This document shows positions 54,402 to 64,000 of a stretch of 64,000 nucleotides of DNA, piece by piece. The number at the start of each line of letters is the position of its first letter. Within the stretch, counting starts at the first letter, position 1. Made by a program: the position numbers and the translations under genes. The notes below the pieces were generated by a model. The model saw nothing but the letters and a program-made list of their open reading frames with translations, did not search any database and was not told where the DNA came from. The stretch comes from Prorocentrum cordatum (lineage: Eukaryota > Sar > Dinophyceae > Prorocentrales > Prorocentraceae), in the NCBI GenBank assembly GCA_963575745.1, contig CAUYUJ010020613.1, forward strand, positions 17,501-81,500, in the 5' to 3' direction.

Positions 54402-57091
54402 GCAGCAACACGAACTCTGCGCCGCACAGGAGGCGGTGCAGGGTCATGAAGTCGTCCTTCCAGTCCACCACCGATGATGCCGATGCCCATCTCACAGACG
54501 GCCCTCAGCATGGTAGCCCTTCTGACATTTGATGCAGGGTCTGCCGCATACGTTATCCACCCACTCTTGGCTGAGACCCGCGGGAGGCTGGTCCAGAACG
54601 TGGGCGGCAAGATATACATTGAAGAAAGATCAGCTCGAAGCCCGTCCCAGTGCGGGCACTCCACGACCTGATGTCGGATGGATGGCCAAAGATGGCCGCA
54701 GTGTGGGCATGGTAGCCCCGTCTGTCGACGTGTCTCCGATGAAGCTGCTCCCGAGCGATACACAGAGAGGCTAAACTTCTCGGCAATACTCAATGAATGA
54801 AACCATTTTGTAAAAATCTTGTTGCTGCAGGCGTCGACGTCAACTGATTCAACTTCCTCAGCGTCTTTTCTGCGGGGCTCAACAATCTGAAGGCACCTGA
54901 TCCTGGCAATGACTCGGAGGACATGTTGTGCCCTCTTGGAGTGCGTCCAAAATCTGAGTTGAGCATCCGCCAAACCTTCCACGATCTGCAATACTCTGAA
55001 GTCGTCCATCGACGAGACTTCCAGTAATACACCACGTTCTTCTGAAAATCGTATATACTCCAATCCCAACGTTTGAGCATGGACTTGGATCGAGTTCTCC
55101 AGGAAAGATGACCAAATCAACTTTTCATCATGTAAACGTCTGAAGGCGAAGAGGCTGCAAGAATAGACAGGGTGGAGCATGATGTTCTGACACCACCATC
55201 TGCCCAGGCACCACCATGTGTTCTGGGTGCGCCACACTGCTCTCGCCAAAAGCTTTGCCGTCGCAGTCGGTGGGGGTGTCACGATAGGGGCTCCCCACGT
55301 CCACAGAGGTCTTAGGTATGTATAGGCCAGCCGCAATCTCACCATGCAAGATCCAGGAACAGACTGAAGAATAGAAATCCCAGTGTGAAGTTTGGCCCAG
55401 TTGTCTTTTGGCATAATGGCCCATGTCGCGTCGGTGGGACAAGCGAGGAGACCGAGGTGTTCAATCTGCTGAGGCTCTGCGTCCATGGTGGACCATATCT
55501 GCGTTTTCTTGTTGTTCGCTTTGAAACCCACGTCATTGTCAAACGTAGAAGTTTCAGCCATGTCGTCCAGCAGCCCCTGCGGGCTATCTCCAACAATATA
55601 GCGGTCATCCATAAAGCATCCCGAGGGGCCAGACGTGATCCAAGGAACAAGGGTACTGATCATGGTCCCAGGTGCTGTGCTGTCTCCTTGTGGCAAACCT
55701 CGGTCTGCGTATATTGCCCTCTCTGCCAGTTCTCCGCTGAGGCTGCACCAACGAGGGCCTTTCCATGCCGATTTGCATACATATCGTACTGCCAGGGGGT
55801 AACGTGAGCGCTCCATTGCAGCACTCGCAATTTCATGAAGAATATTATCATAAGCGCGGCTGAGATCTAATTCGCATCCGTCTGAACTCAATTCGCAATG
55901 TCGCAACCACTGGCTGATCGCGTGAGTGACTGACACGTGCTTTCTATTAGCCCATTGACCTTCTGGAGGCTCAGGAGCTGCAAATGCCAATGCTCTGAGC
56001 CAAGTACGTAGCAACACGCTGCCCACACTGATAGGCCTCGTGTCATCCTCTCCCTTGGGCATACCTGCCACTCGCCAGGCGAATACCAGATCGTGGAGTT
56101 CACCTGGTGGACAGCCTTCATGTTCTATGCAATACCTGGAAGTATCACACCACAGCGTGTAGAGTTCTGCGATAATTTCTGGATACAAGTCCGCCAGGAT
56201 ACGGATCTCTCTGAAAGACCACCCATCCAATCCTGCACAACCCTTTGAACTTCTCAAAGCTTCATCAAACTGTTCCTTCGTTGGCAGCCACATCTCATGC
56301 AAAGTCGACTTCGGGAACTCAACTTGATCAGCACGATGTTGCCAGGCTCGAAGGTGTGCTTGTTTGTCAATATTCCCAGGCTTCCACTGTGTTTCCCACT
56401 CCTCGGCGAACTGCGAGACGTGGCAAGAGGAGGCCGGGGGCGCCTGCTTGAACATGGGCGTGGCCACCTTATACACCTCAGTAGACCACGCTGCAAATTT
56501 TTCTTTCCAGGATCTCTGGGCTTCACGTTGTAATTTAATATTCTCCGCTGATATGGCCGCTGTAAGCCACTGGAGACAATCCGAATAACAAGGAATACCT
56601 TCTGCTTTCATATTGACAATTCCCTCGAAGGCAGCTCTGGCAATATCCGTAAAGTGTCGTGGAGAGACCTCAGCCATCGCTGAAGTTCCCTGCCTGAGCG
56701 CCTCCGAGAAGCGACGATGGAGACGGAGAAGACGCCTATGTGCAATACTTTGTTCTGGTCGAAACCGAGGTCCATGTGCCGCTGGCCTCTGCGTGGGTTG
56801 GGAGCCCTTGCTCCTCTCAGGTAGGCGGTCAATCTCTACCAACTTTTTGTCCACTGCAACGTTGAGTGCTGCCTCTGCTCGTTCGTGCCAGTAGCGCCAT
56901 CTCGTGACCAGCGGGACATCTGTGTCGTCATTGAGATCCAGGTCAATGGCTCCATCAATATGGGGAGCCGCACACACTGCATCAAGTGATTCCTTCAAGA
57001 GGCTCTTGTACTCGGCCGTAACCGTCTTGGTGTTGACCACAGGTAGAAAGGAAGCCGTGTGGTGTAGTCGGTACCGTGGGATCGTAATGTA
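54341..57091 (-). mobile_element. Non-LTR retrotransposon, 5'-truncated copy 2
   Basis: Matches copy 1 from just after the endonuclease to the 3' end. The match stops at 57091 (copy 1 position 53234). Its 3' end is directly joined to the 5' end of copy 1 with no spacer. Over the shared 897 codons there are about 15 amino-acid differences (98% identity) and no stop or frameshift. Confidence 0.85.
54398..57091 (-). pseudogene. Reverse transcriptase ORF of copy 2, lacking the endonuclease
   Basis: Starts in the copy-1-equivalent residue 390 (YITIPRYRLHH) and keeps motifs A, B and C of the RT (ELDLSRAYD, RGLPQGDS, CFMDDRYIVG) and the terminal C-x2-C-x8-H-x4-C motif, ending at a TGA at 54400-54398. 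The open frame extends upstream to about 57301 through CCAAG-type repeat DNA by chance, giving a 967-codon frame with no ATG start of its own. Without the endonuclease it could not insert alone by the usual route. Differences from copy 1 (for example Lys/Asn after AYD, Ile/Met in the WAI-PKD stretch) show that the two came from different templates or diverged after insertion. Confidence 0.85.
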
Positions 57092-57699
57092 GTCTGCACG
57101 AAGGCGATCCGCTACCGTGCCACTTGGAAAGTTGAGGCGTGGCAGAGTGCCAAGTGCTGTCTGGAAGGGTTTGTGCAAGTCTCTGCCAGGCCCCCACCAC
57201 CCCATCCCTCCCGCGGCTATCTGAGCTGCCCGACGCCTCCCTGGCGTTCGCCAAGGAATCCAAGATGTCCAAGACGGCGTCCAAGACGGCCTGGAGGGCA
57301 ACCAAGATGTTCAAGAGGCCTCGAAAACGACTGACAAAAGGCCACGATGAGCCCCAAGAGAAAACACAAGGCCTGCGAGAAAGCCCAGACAACCAACTCA
57401 TTTGAGAGAGTTTCTCTGGAACTCGCGTCATCCTGACCCCCGCGCACGAGCAAGTCGCCTCCCAGCGCATCCCCAGGGCCCATTTCCGGGGGGATGCACC
57501 GGCGTGTCCCAATCCGGCGCCCTCGCCAAAGACGTCCTCGCAAAAGTCGCCACACCGGCCGCCCAGCGCGCCTGCAGGGACCAGGGATGCAGCGGGCGCG
57601 CCCGGCGTGTCCCAGTCTCGCGCTCTCTCGCTCGAGACATTCTCGTTGTCATTGACGTCTTGATCCTCGATGTCCTCTTCCCCACCCTCCTGGTCTTGA
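57092..57699. repeat. CCAAG-type degenerate repeat (57200-57400) and spacer
   Basis: CCAAGATGTCCAAGACGGCG words, the inverted form of the CTTGG repeats at 14 and 19 kb. The remainder shows no gene. Confidence 0.6.
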
Positions 57700-58112
57700 C
57701 CGCCTTCATCCCGCCCTCCTGATCCTCACCCTCCTGAGCACCACCGTCCTGGCCCTCACCCTTCTGATCCTCACCCCCATGGTCCTTACTCTCCTGATTC
57801 TCGCTCTCCTCACCCTCACCCTCCTGCCTCACGATCCTGATCCTCCCCATCCATGCTCATTACCATTATCCTGATCTCGCTCTCCTCGTGAGACTCACTC
57901 TGCCGATCCTCACTCTGCTGATCCTCGCTTTCCTGCACCACACTCCCCCGATCCTCACCCTGCTGATTCTCATTCTCCTCATCCTCGGTCTCCTGATCCT
58001 CATCCTTCCTGGCCCACGCTCGCCTGATCCTCACTCGTGTGACCCTCACTTTCCTTATCCTCCACCTCGCGAGCCCCGCCCTCCGGATCCTCATCCGCAC
58101 CCGCCGCACCAC
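57700..58112 (+). repeat. 15-bp minisatellite (CTGATCCTCACTCTC)
   Basis: About 27 diverged units. On - they read EDQES / ENQEG pentapeptides across two overlapping frames with shifts, so protein coding is doubtful. Confidence 0.8.
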
Positions 58113-58448
58113 CGCTTCCCGCTCATTGACCTCTCGCCCACGAGCGTACGCTCCACGCTCCTTCTTCTACATACAGAAACTCCCCATGAAACGCAGAGCG
58201 GGCGGCTAGAAAGCAAGTCAATGCAACAGCCGTTGAGTTCTCAATGCCTTCTGCCTCCCACCTTTCTCGGCTCAAGATAGCATCTGGAACGCAAGAGAGT
58301 GACCCAAGACGGCCCCAAAATTGCCAAAGAAGTCACCTTCTACTCCACTCCTCCTGGCATGAGCTGTCACATGGTACGGCGCACGTGGATCCGAAGAGAG
58401 GCGCACGTAATGCTGCGCTGGCACGGTGCGGGAACTTGCCGCAAGCAC

Positions 58449-58820
58449 CTGTACAAAAATCAAGTAAATCATAGTCCCCGTCGCGCCGGTCTCCTCGATC
58501 ACTCGGTATGCGAGGGACCAGTCCTCGCCCCCTGTGGACGCCATGTAGAGAGTCAAAGTCGACTCGAAGACCGTGCCGAACAGGCCGTCGTAGTCCGCAT
58601 GATCCCCGCCCGTGTGCTTCACGTGTGACGTGATGACCTGCATCAGGAAGAGCCCGAACAGGACGTACACCGTCGTGAGCATCACCAGGCTCCAGAAGAA
58701 GCTGGCGAAGGACCCGTGCAGACAGACCAGAAACGCTCGCAGCTTCTCGAGCTTTGCCATGATCTTGATGGCGCGGATCGACTTCCCGAACTTCAGGAGC
58801 CGAAATCCGCCGACCGCACC
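58449..58820 (-). CDS. Voltage-gated cation channel, exon C (S4, S5, pore, S6)
   Basis: 372 nt, 124 codons, phase 0 at both ends. The acceptor is GCCGAG|GG (AG at 58822-58821); the donor is GTACAG|GTGC (GT at 58448-58447). Near the start FRLLKFGKSIRAIKIMAK puts a basic residue at every third position: the S4 voltage sensor. The S4-S5 linker EKLRAFLVCLHGSF follows, then S5 (SLVMLTTVYVLFGLFLMQV), a turret with HVKHTGGDHADYDG, the pore helix and filter TLYMASTGGEDWSLAY, and S6 beginning GTMIYLIFVQ. The filter T-G-G-E-D-W resembles the Glu-containing filters of Ca2+ and Na+ channels, so cation conduction through the plasma or an internal membrane is likely; selectivity cannot be read from sequence. 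S6 is cut and needs one more small exon. Confidence 0.85.
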
Positions 58821-60045
58821 CTCGGCACGCGGAGGGCGCGCTGGCCGGGAGGGCCTCTGCAGCTCTCCGAGGGCGACCCCCCCCCCGGCGCGCATCGACC
58901 TGCGAGCCTGGGCCCATCCGGCCACCAGGTGTGAGACTGGGCCAGCCTGGCCTGGAGCTGCAGACTGCAGACCTGAGCCAACCCAGCCTCCATTCGGCAA
59001 GCCCTGGAAACCCTGAACCAACATAATAAACACTGCCGCCTGCTTCCGCAGGCCTTCCGCCTTCCGCCGGCTTCCGCCAGCGGCGGCGGCCTCGTTCTAC
59101 TTCCACCGCCTTCCGCCAGCCTTCCGCCAGCCCTCCGCCGAGGAGGAGATGCCAAGTCCTTTGACCCTCGAAGGCGAGGCCGTTGCTGGAACGCTTGTGA
59201 ATCTGGCCCAATCTGAACCACCACCACCCTCCCCACAGCCCCAGGTGACGGGACTGCCCCACCACGTTTCGGTCTCTGGCGCTCCTCTCGGCACCTGGAG
59301 CCCCGAGGCCACCCCCGAGACAGCCGCAGGATGCCCCCAAGACAGGCTCAGGACGGCCCAGCAGCCTCACAGAGGATCAGATGCCCCCAGCAGACCCAAA
59401 AAACGCCTTGCGGTTGGCGCCCGAGGAGCTCTCCGGGAACAGTCTGGGGACCGGAATCATGGAACAACCCAATGTCGCTTCAGCATCTTTGGCTTCCTGT
59501 GCTTCTCTGCCCAAGGTGGCCTCAGGATGGTCCCTGCGAGCTCCAGGAAGGCCCCAGAGGGGCCGCAGCATGCCACTCAGACAGACCCAGGACGGCCCCG
59601 CGACGGTCCGAGAACCCCCCCCCAGACGGCACACGACCGCCCCACAGAGGGCCCAAAGACGGCCCAAAGACCCGCCCTAGCGGCCTCTGAATGGGTTAGC
59701 CGAGTCTCTTCGGGAGAGCGCGGTAATACCGTCGAGTGCGCACGGCGGCCCCAAGACCCCAAGCAGGCCCCCAAACGCGACCCAAAAGTGCCTCGAGCGG
59801 GCCCCAAGAGGCCCCCAAGATGCCCCAAGAAGGCGCCCGAGAGGCCCCCACAATGCCACAAGAAGACCCCCAAGAAGCCTCGAAGAGGCCTCCAAGAGAT
59901 CCCCAAGAGCACGCGCAACAATAAAGCAGCGTCACGGCCAGGCCCCGCTACAGCAAGCCGTTTGGAAGAGCTTGGTAGAGCCATCCCGAAGACGTTTCGA
60001 TACTGCACTGACATGGAAGGGGGGTTGCCCGAGGCATCTGGATAC
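58821..60045. repeat. B-C intron: CCAAG-type degenerate repeat (59240-59920)
   Basis: CCCCAAGACGGCCCA, GCCCCCAAGATGCCCCAAG and similar words. Also a CTTCCGCC repeat at 59040-59135. No exon recognised. Confidence 0.7.
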
Positions 60046-60375
60046 TCTCCAGAAGCCAGTGAAATAAGAATCGCCGAGCAATGAGACGAAGCCCGAAATC
60101 ACCAAAACGAGGTCAAACAGATTGAGCCTCCAGCCCTCCCTCCAGAAGAAAAACTGCCTGTAGACGTTCAGCTTGAGAGCTAATTCCACAGAGTAGAATA
60201 TCTGAAAGGCCCACTCGCCAATTTCTACTGAGGGGCTGACTGTGCCGTTGTTCACCATCTCGTCATCAGCAGCGTACGCCATGAACGCACAGTTCACAAA
60301 TATGACGATGCAGACAATAGTCTCGAAAACGCTGCCTTCTACAAATCGAGCGAGCAAACCAGTCCGCTCTGGCTC
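60046..60375 (-). CDS. Voltage-gated cation channel, exon B (S1-S3)
   Basis: 330 nt, 110 codons, phase 0. It starts at GAAG|GAGCCAGAGCGG (AG at 60377-60376) with EPERTGLLARFVEGSVF. S1 is ETIVCIVIFVNCAFMAYA, then an extracellular loop DDEMVNNGTVS with a possible N-glycosylation site. S2 is IGEWAFQIFYSVELALKL, with Glu in the usual acidic position. A FFFWREGWRL linker leads to S3 NLFDLVLVISGFVSLLG with its Asp. The donor used is TGGAGA|GTATCC (GT at 60045-60044). The order and spacing fit the first half of a six-helix voltage-sensor channel, and the frame joins exon C directly before S4. Confidence 0.8.
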
Positions 60376-60499
60376 CTTCACGCTTGACATCCATATCCTT
60401 CTCCTCCGCTTCCTTCACACCCTCCTCCAGATGATCCTCGTCTGTCTCCTCCTTACGATTAGATTACCGCGTATCCGCATGATCTTTCTCGTCCTCCCG

Positions 60500-60601
60500 C
60501 CCCATCCGCCTCATCACCATCATCATCACCATCATCACCATCAACAACAGCAACAGCAGCATGGTCATAATCCTCATCAGCAGCAGCAACAGCAGAAGCA
60601 T

Positions 60602-60632
<31 letters not shown>

Positions 60633-60669
60633 ATCATCATCGTCATCATCATCATAATCATCAGCATCC

Positions 60670-60710
<41 letters not shown>

Positions 60711-60895
60711 GTCGTCGTCGTCGTCGTCGTCGTCATCGTCGTAATCATCATCACCATCACCACCATCGTCATCATCAGCAGCAGCATAATCACCGTCATC
60801 ATCACTATCATCCCCATCATCACCATCATCACCGTCATCACCATCATCACCACCACTACCAACACAATCACCATCACCACCACCACAAACACCAC

Positions 60896-60947
<52 letters not shown>

Positions 60948-60990
60948 AGCAGCACTAGCAGCATCATCATCACACGCAGCATTTGCGCCG
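60500..60990 (+). repeat. (CAT/CAC)n microsatellite in the A-B intron
   Basis: CATCATCAC repeats with CAG and CGT blocks. The His, Ile and Asp runs in its frames are repeat products. Confidence 0.95.
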
Positions 60991-61211
60991 TCAACTGCAT
61001 CACAGGCAGCATCAAGATCACCATCATCAGTGACCAGCATCGTCAGATGCATCATCACATGTATATTCAAGTCAACAGCATGATCGCCATCGTCATCAGC
61101 AACGTCAACATCAACTGCAACGGCATCGAAACCATAAGCTTCCTACCCATCTTTACGTTATGTTCATCCTTATGTTGCTGCCCTTCCTCCCAATTCAGCA
61201 CGCCATGGCTC

Positions 61212-61384
61212 CTGGACGCTCAGCAGCCACACCCACGTCTTGTACAACCAGTGCGAGTACAGATTGTAGCCGCCATCATCGCTAGCCCTGTCAAAGTCGT
61301 CGTCGGGTGACCTTTTCACGGACGTCAGGTACGACGAGAACTCATTCTTCGCGTTGCGGAGCGTCTCCTCGGCCGTCTTGGTCG
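61212..61384 (-). CDS. Voltage-gated cation channel, exon A (N-terminal cytoplasmic segment)
   Basis: 173 nt, starting after CTCACAG| (AG at 61386-61385) with two bases of a split codon, then TKTAEETLRNAKNEF, SSYLTSVKRSPDDDFDRA, SDDGGYNLYSHWLYK and TWVWLLSVQ. It ends at GTCCAG|GAGCCA. The same GAGCCA follows the acceptor of exon B, so the junction can slide, and the joined product reads LLSVQ-EPERTG. The intron would then begin with GA, which dinoflagellates are known to allow. The exon supplies the amphipathic lead-in to S1. Upstream exons carrying the start were not recognised. Confidence 0.6.
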
Positions 61385-61857
61385 CTGTGAGCGGCGGGGA
61401 GTTAGGCCTGGCTCGAGAGGACGAGGAGGAAGGGAGGGAGGACGGAGAGAGGACGGAAGGAGGAGGAGGAAGGGTGGGCGAGGGAGCGGGCAGGAGGAGG
61501 GAGGAGGGCGGAAGAGGGGGAAGCAGGAGGGAGTATAAGCGAAAGTAGGAGGCAGCAGCAGCACGGTGGGTGGAGGAGCAGCAGGAGGAGGAAGGAGCAG
61601 GGAGAGCATCAAGAACGAAATGGAGGAGGGAATAGATAGGACGGAGGAGAGACGAGGGAGAAGGATGGAGGAGGGGTAAAGAGAAAAGAAGGGAAGAGCT
61701 GAGAAGGTGGAGATGGACGACGACGACGACGACGACGACGACGACAACGACGACGACCCTCGACGGCCCCTGGAGCTCTCCAGAGGTCCCCCAAGCCATC
61801 AGGGGTCCAAACATTGCCAAAAACGTCGAAGACAATCGATCTTCGATCCTCGACGTC

Positions 61858-61907
<50 letters not shown>

Positions 61908-62179
61908 ATTTGCCCCCCTGCTGGCTGCTGCAGCTTCTGTTCCAGGCAGACATCGCTGGGCGCGCTCTTCTGGGAGGACTTCCTGTAGCAGGGGTGGGTA
62001 CCGTGCGACGGGGGAGGGGAAGAGAGGGCGGAGGAGGGGGCGGAAAACAAGGAACAGGAAAATCATAATAATCCAAAGATGAATCAACGATGCTGCAAAC
62101 GCACCCTCCCGTCACAAGTCCACCCTCACACGTCCTTACAAGCCTTCGCTCCTGTGCCCGCGCAGGCAACCGAGGACAT
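61385..62179. other. Upstream intron-like region: GGA tract and (CGA)n tracts
   Basis: 61420-61700 is GGA-rich. (CGA)n occurs at 61722-61755 and 61852-61905. On -, 61910-61985 could encode KSAPSDVCLEQKLQQPAGG in one frame, next to the repeat, but there is no support beyond composition. Confidence 0.5.
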
Positions 62180-62290
62180 CAAGATGGCCCTAGATTCCTC
62201 GAAGACGTCCCAAGATGGTCACAAGGCGGCCGGATATTGGTTCAAGACTGCCTAAGATGCCTCCAAGAGGGCCCACATGGCCACACGAGG
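62180..62290. repeat. CCAAG-type degenerate repeat
   Basis: CAAGATGGCCCTAGATTCC, GTCCCAAGATGGTC and CCTCCAAGAGGGCCC words. The interval to 62696 has no recognised gene. Confidence 0.6.
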
Positions 62291-62696
62291 ACCTTCAACA
62301 AGTTTGAACGGGGTTGGGAGACCCAACCCCCTTATGCGAAGCCCAGCTCCCCCTCTGTTGTACCGTAGCAACGATAGTCCCAGAAGCAGGGGGCGAGCCA
62401 TCTCAAGCAATATGTTGGCATCGATGGCAAATAGTACACCTCGCGATGAGGTGTAATCAGATCTGGGCGGCCAGCCGTTTGAGCCACGCGGCCGCGGGCA
62501 CACGTTCGCTTCCGCTCCCTGTCCCCAGCTCACGTTCGAGTCGGGGGGGGGGAGACGAAGCGTGAGTCCGCCGCCCCTATACATCAAGCACAGCAGCTAC
62601 TATCTACAAAAGGGCAGCAAAAGGGCGGGGCCGTAAGGAAGGTGGACCCGCACGCATGTTGCCTTGCATGTACTATTCTGTACATAAGGATACTCC

Positions 62697-64000
62697 TCAG
62701 GCAGCCACAGAACAGGATGTCTGACCAGCCCGATACGGAGTGTGACCCTTTAGGTTATGATTGAAGGATCGTGTCCACTCCATGACCTGTAGGAGCATCT
62801 CTCTGTCGATGCCCCCCTTGGTGTGACCGTCCGCAGTTATATCACGGGTGTCGCACCACTGAACACTGTGCACGATGCCGCGCTCCATCATCTGTCGTAT
62901 CCAACTGATGTGTCCGAAAAGGGTACACCCAGTCCGCTTTTTCAAGTCTTCGCTTGACAAGGACTTCAAAACAGACTCAGCATCTCTGGCCAAAGTGACC
63001 TTGATGATCAGGCCACCCAACTCAAGTATGTCTTTCAACTGAGTGGGAGCGAGCGGCCCTGCGTGGAGCTCGCGCAGAGTCACGATCGTGGGGTAACAGT
63101 CCTCCATCGTATGAGCAGCTGCTAGTGTCTCTGCTGAATAGCTCGAGCGGACTTGCAAGCGGTGAGACATGCAGTACGCATCGATCAAGTGGACGGCGGG
63201 CTTACCAGATGGCGCGCTTCCACGCCGTAGCAGGTTTGCCCCGCGAATACCATAGCCTTTGACATCGCCATCGGCGTCTCCACTCAGGCGTCGGTAACCT
63301 GAGTCGCTGTGCAGGTCGACCTCGCCCGTAGGGGTCATCGCCTGATAGGCGATCTTCTTGGGACAGACCTGCAGTTTCCTGGTGATCGCGCTCAGTCGTC
63401 GTACTTGTATATTGGTCGGTTCTTGGACACGTTGTAGAGATACAACATACACCATAAACCACACCTGGGTGATTTATGCATACGCCAGCGCGCCTCTGCG
63501 GCCGACGAACGCGTCTGCAACCATCTTGGATGCCTGAGCGTCAGCCCCGGCGCCGGCAAGTTCAGGGTGTTGTATAGGACGGAGCTGCTTGATGTTTTCG
63601 TCTTGGTCCAAAGTAACATTGCCGTCATCATCCTTGGTATACCTCACAGCACAGTTGGTGCATGTGTGCTTGTTGAGTTTTCACTTATCAAAGGTGTCAT
63701 CTACGCACTTGACATACTTGTCAATGGTGTCCTCAGTACTGGCCATATTGATATCATCAACATGTTTGGTCATAAGCAGGTTGCTGCTCGTCTCGAACTC
63801 CTCGTCGTAGGACGTGGGTCGGAGACCAAACCCTCTAGTGGTCCTTCTGAGCGTTATTGGGAGAGCTCGGGGTGCGTCTTTGGTGCCAGTGCCTGAGGCA
63901 CTGCAAGCAATGCTTTGACTCGTCGTAGTGTTCGAATCCTGGGAGAGCCCAGAGCACCGTGGCCGATCCAGGCGGCAATGTCAAACACACCACACGGTCC
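62697..64000 (-). pseudogene. Decayed Ty1/Copia reverse transcriptase and RNase H
   Basis: On -, from the window edge: ALPGFEHYDESKHCLQCL, a frame slip near 63895, then GTGTKDAPRAL, RPTSYDEEFET and the RT motif KHVDDINMAS carrying the catalytic Asp pair, then VKCVDDTFDK followed by an in-frame TGA (63676-63674) where a sense codon is expected. The connection NVTLDQDENIKQLRPIQH runs to GALAYA and a TAA near 63475, and from 63464 the frame is open to the end at 62697. There RNase H is readable: LHSDSGYRRLS (Asp), SYSAETLAAAH (Glu) and QWCDTRDITADGHTKG (terminal Asp). Two nonsense codons and one slip make it a pseudogene, but the RNase H part is intact. It is the complementary half of the pol region missing from the fragment at 29.8-32.5 kb, though it need not be the same element. 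Confidence 0.85.

Noticed and set aside
50470-57105. Target-site duplication around the tandem retrotransposons
   Set aside because: The bases left of 50484 (ATATTGATA) and right of 57091 (GTCTGCACG) do not match.
54398-57301. 967-codon protein as a complete gene
   Set aside because: Its first 70 codons come from unrelated repeat DNA with a TTG at the start; it is a truncated retrotransposon frame.
57428-58112. Acidic EDQES-repeat protein on -
   Set aside because: The 15-bp minisatellite shifts frame between two open frames, as expected for non-coding repeat DNA.

Overview
The window reads as nuclear DNA of a dinoflagellate; genus not assigned. Four things point there: a single-domain voltage-gated cation channel with EF-hand-like tail split into small exons; exon junctions where the same bases flank both ends of the intron and where GA or GC donors are needed; decayed Copia and non-LTR retroelements of the kind dinoflagellates carry; and a GC-rich background packed with mini- and microsatellites. 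Nothing looks bacterial, and no rRNA, tRNA or CRISPR was recognised. Two 100-base N runs (8156-8255, 28102-28201) are scaffold gaps inside simple repeats.

Layout. 0-8 kb: a retroelement RNase H tail, two perfect-looking foldback elements (1291-1459, 1688-1850), and a decayed non-LTR retrotransposon on + (3745-7653) that carries a third foldback and a (TCC)n tract. 8-29 kb: almost only repeats. These are a GTGCGCGGCGC satellite at two loci, modular elements with constant ends and variable 12-13 bp cores, a fourth foldback (15846-16049), degenerate CTTGG repeats, 67 bp and 89 bp satellites, and very long GGA, ACT and AAC tracts. 29-37 kb: a decayed Copia gag-protease-pre-integrase fragment with satellites, sitting inside a dispersed repeat (X) whose uninterrupted copy lies at 36751-37421; also a 101 bp satellite open in all three + frames and two 18 bp arrays in opposite orientation.

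37.6-61.4 kb (- strand): one voltage-gated cation channel gene, reconstructed from five exons whose splice phases agree. S1-S3, S4-S6 with the pore, and two EF-hand-like exons are visible. The S6 to EF-hand intron is about 19.8 kb. It holds a C-A-core-B modular repeat, many minisatellites and, on the gene's own strand, two 98%-identical non-LTR retrotransposons head to tail. The upstream copy is 5'-truncated and the downstream copy is full length (3857 bp), the arrangement expected from end-to-end template jumping during one insertion. The element's 3' terminus contains a 52 bp segment whose reverse complement (50/52) lies about 316 nt from its 5' end, so its RNA could close into a panhandle.

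61.4-64 kb: further intron-like repeats, then the decayed RT-RNase H end of a second Copia element (- strand) running off the window.

The best candidates for undescribed biology are the panhandle-forming tandem retrotransposon, the modular constant-end/variable-core repeats, and the recurring foldback elements.
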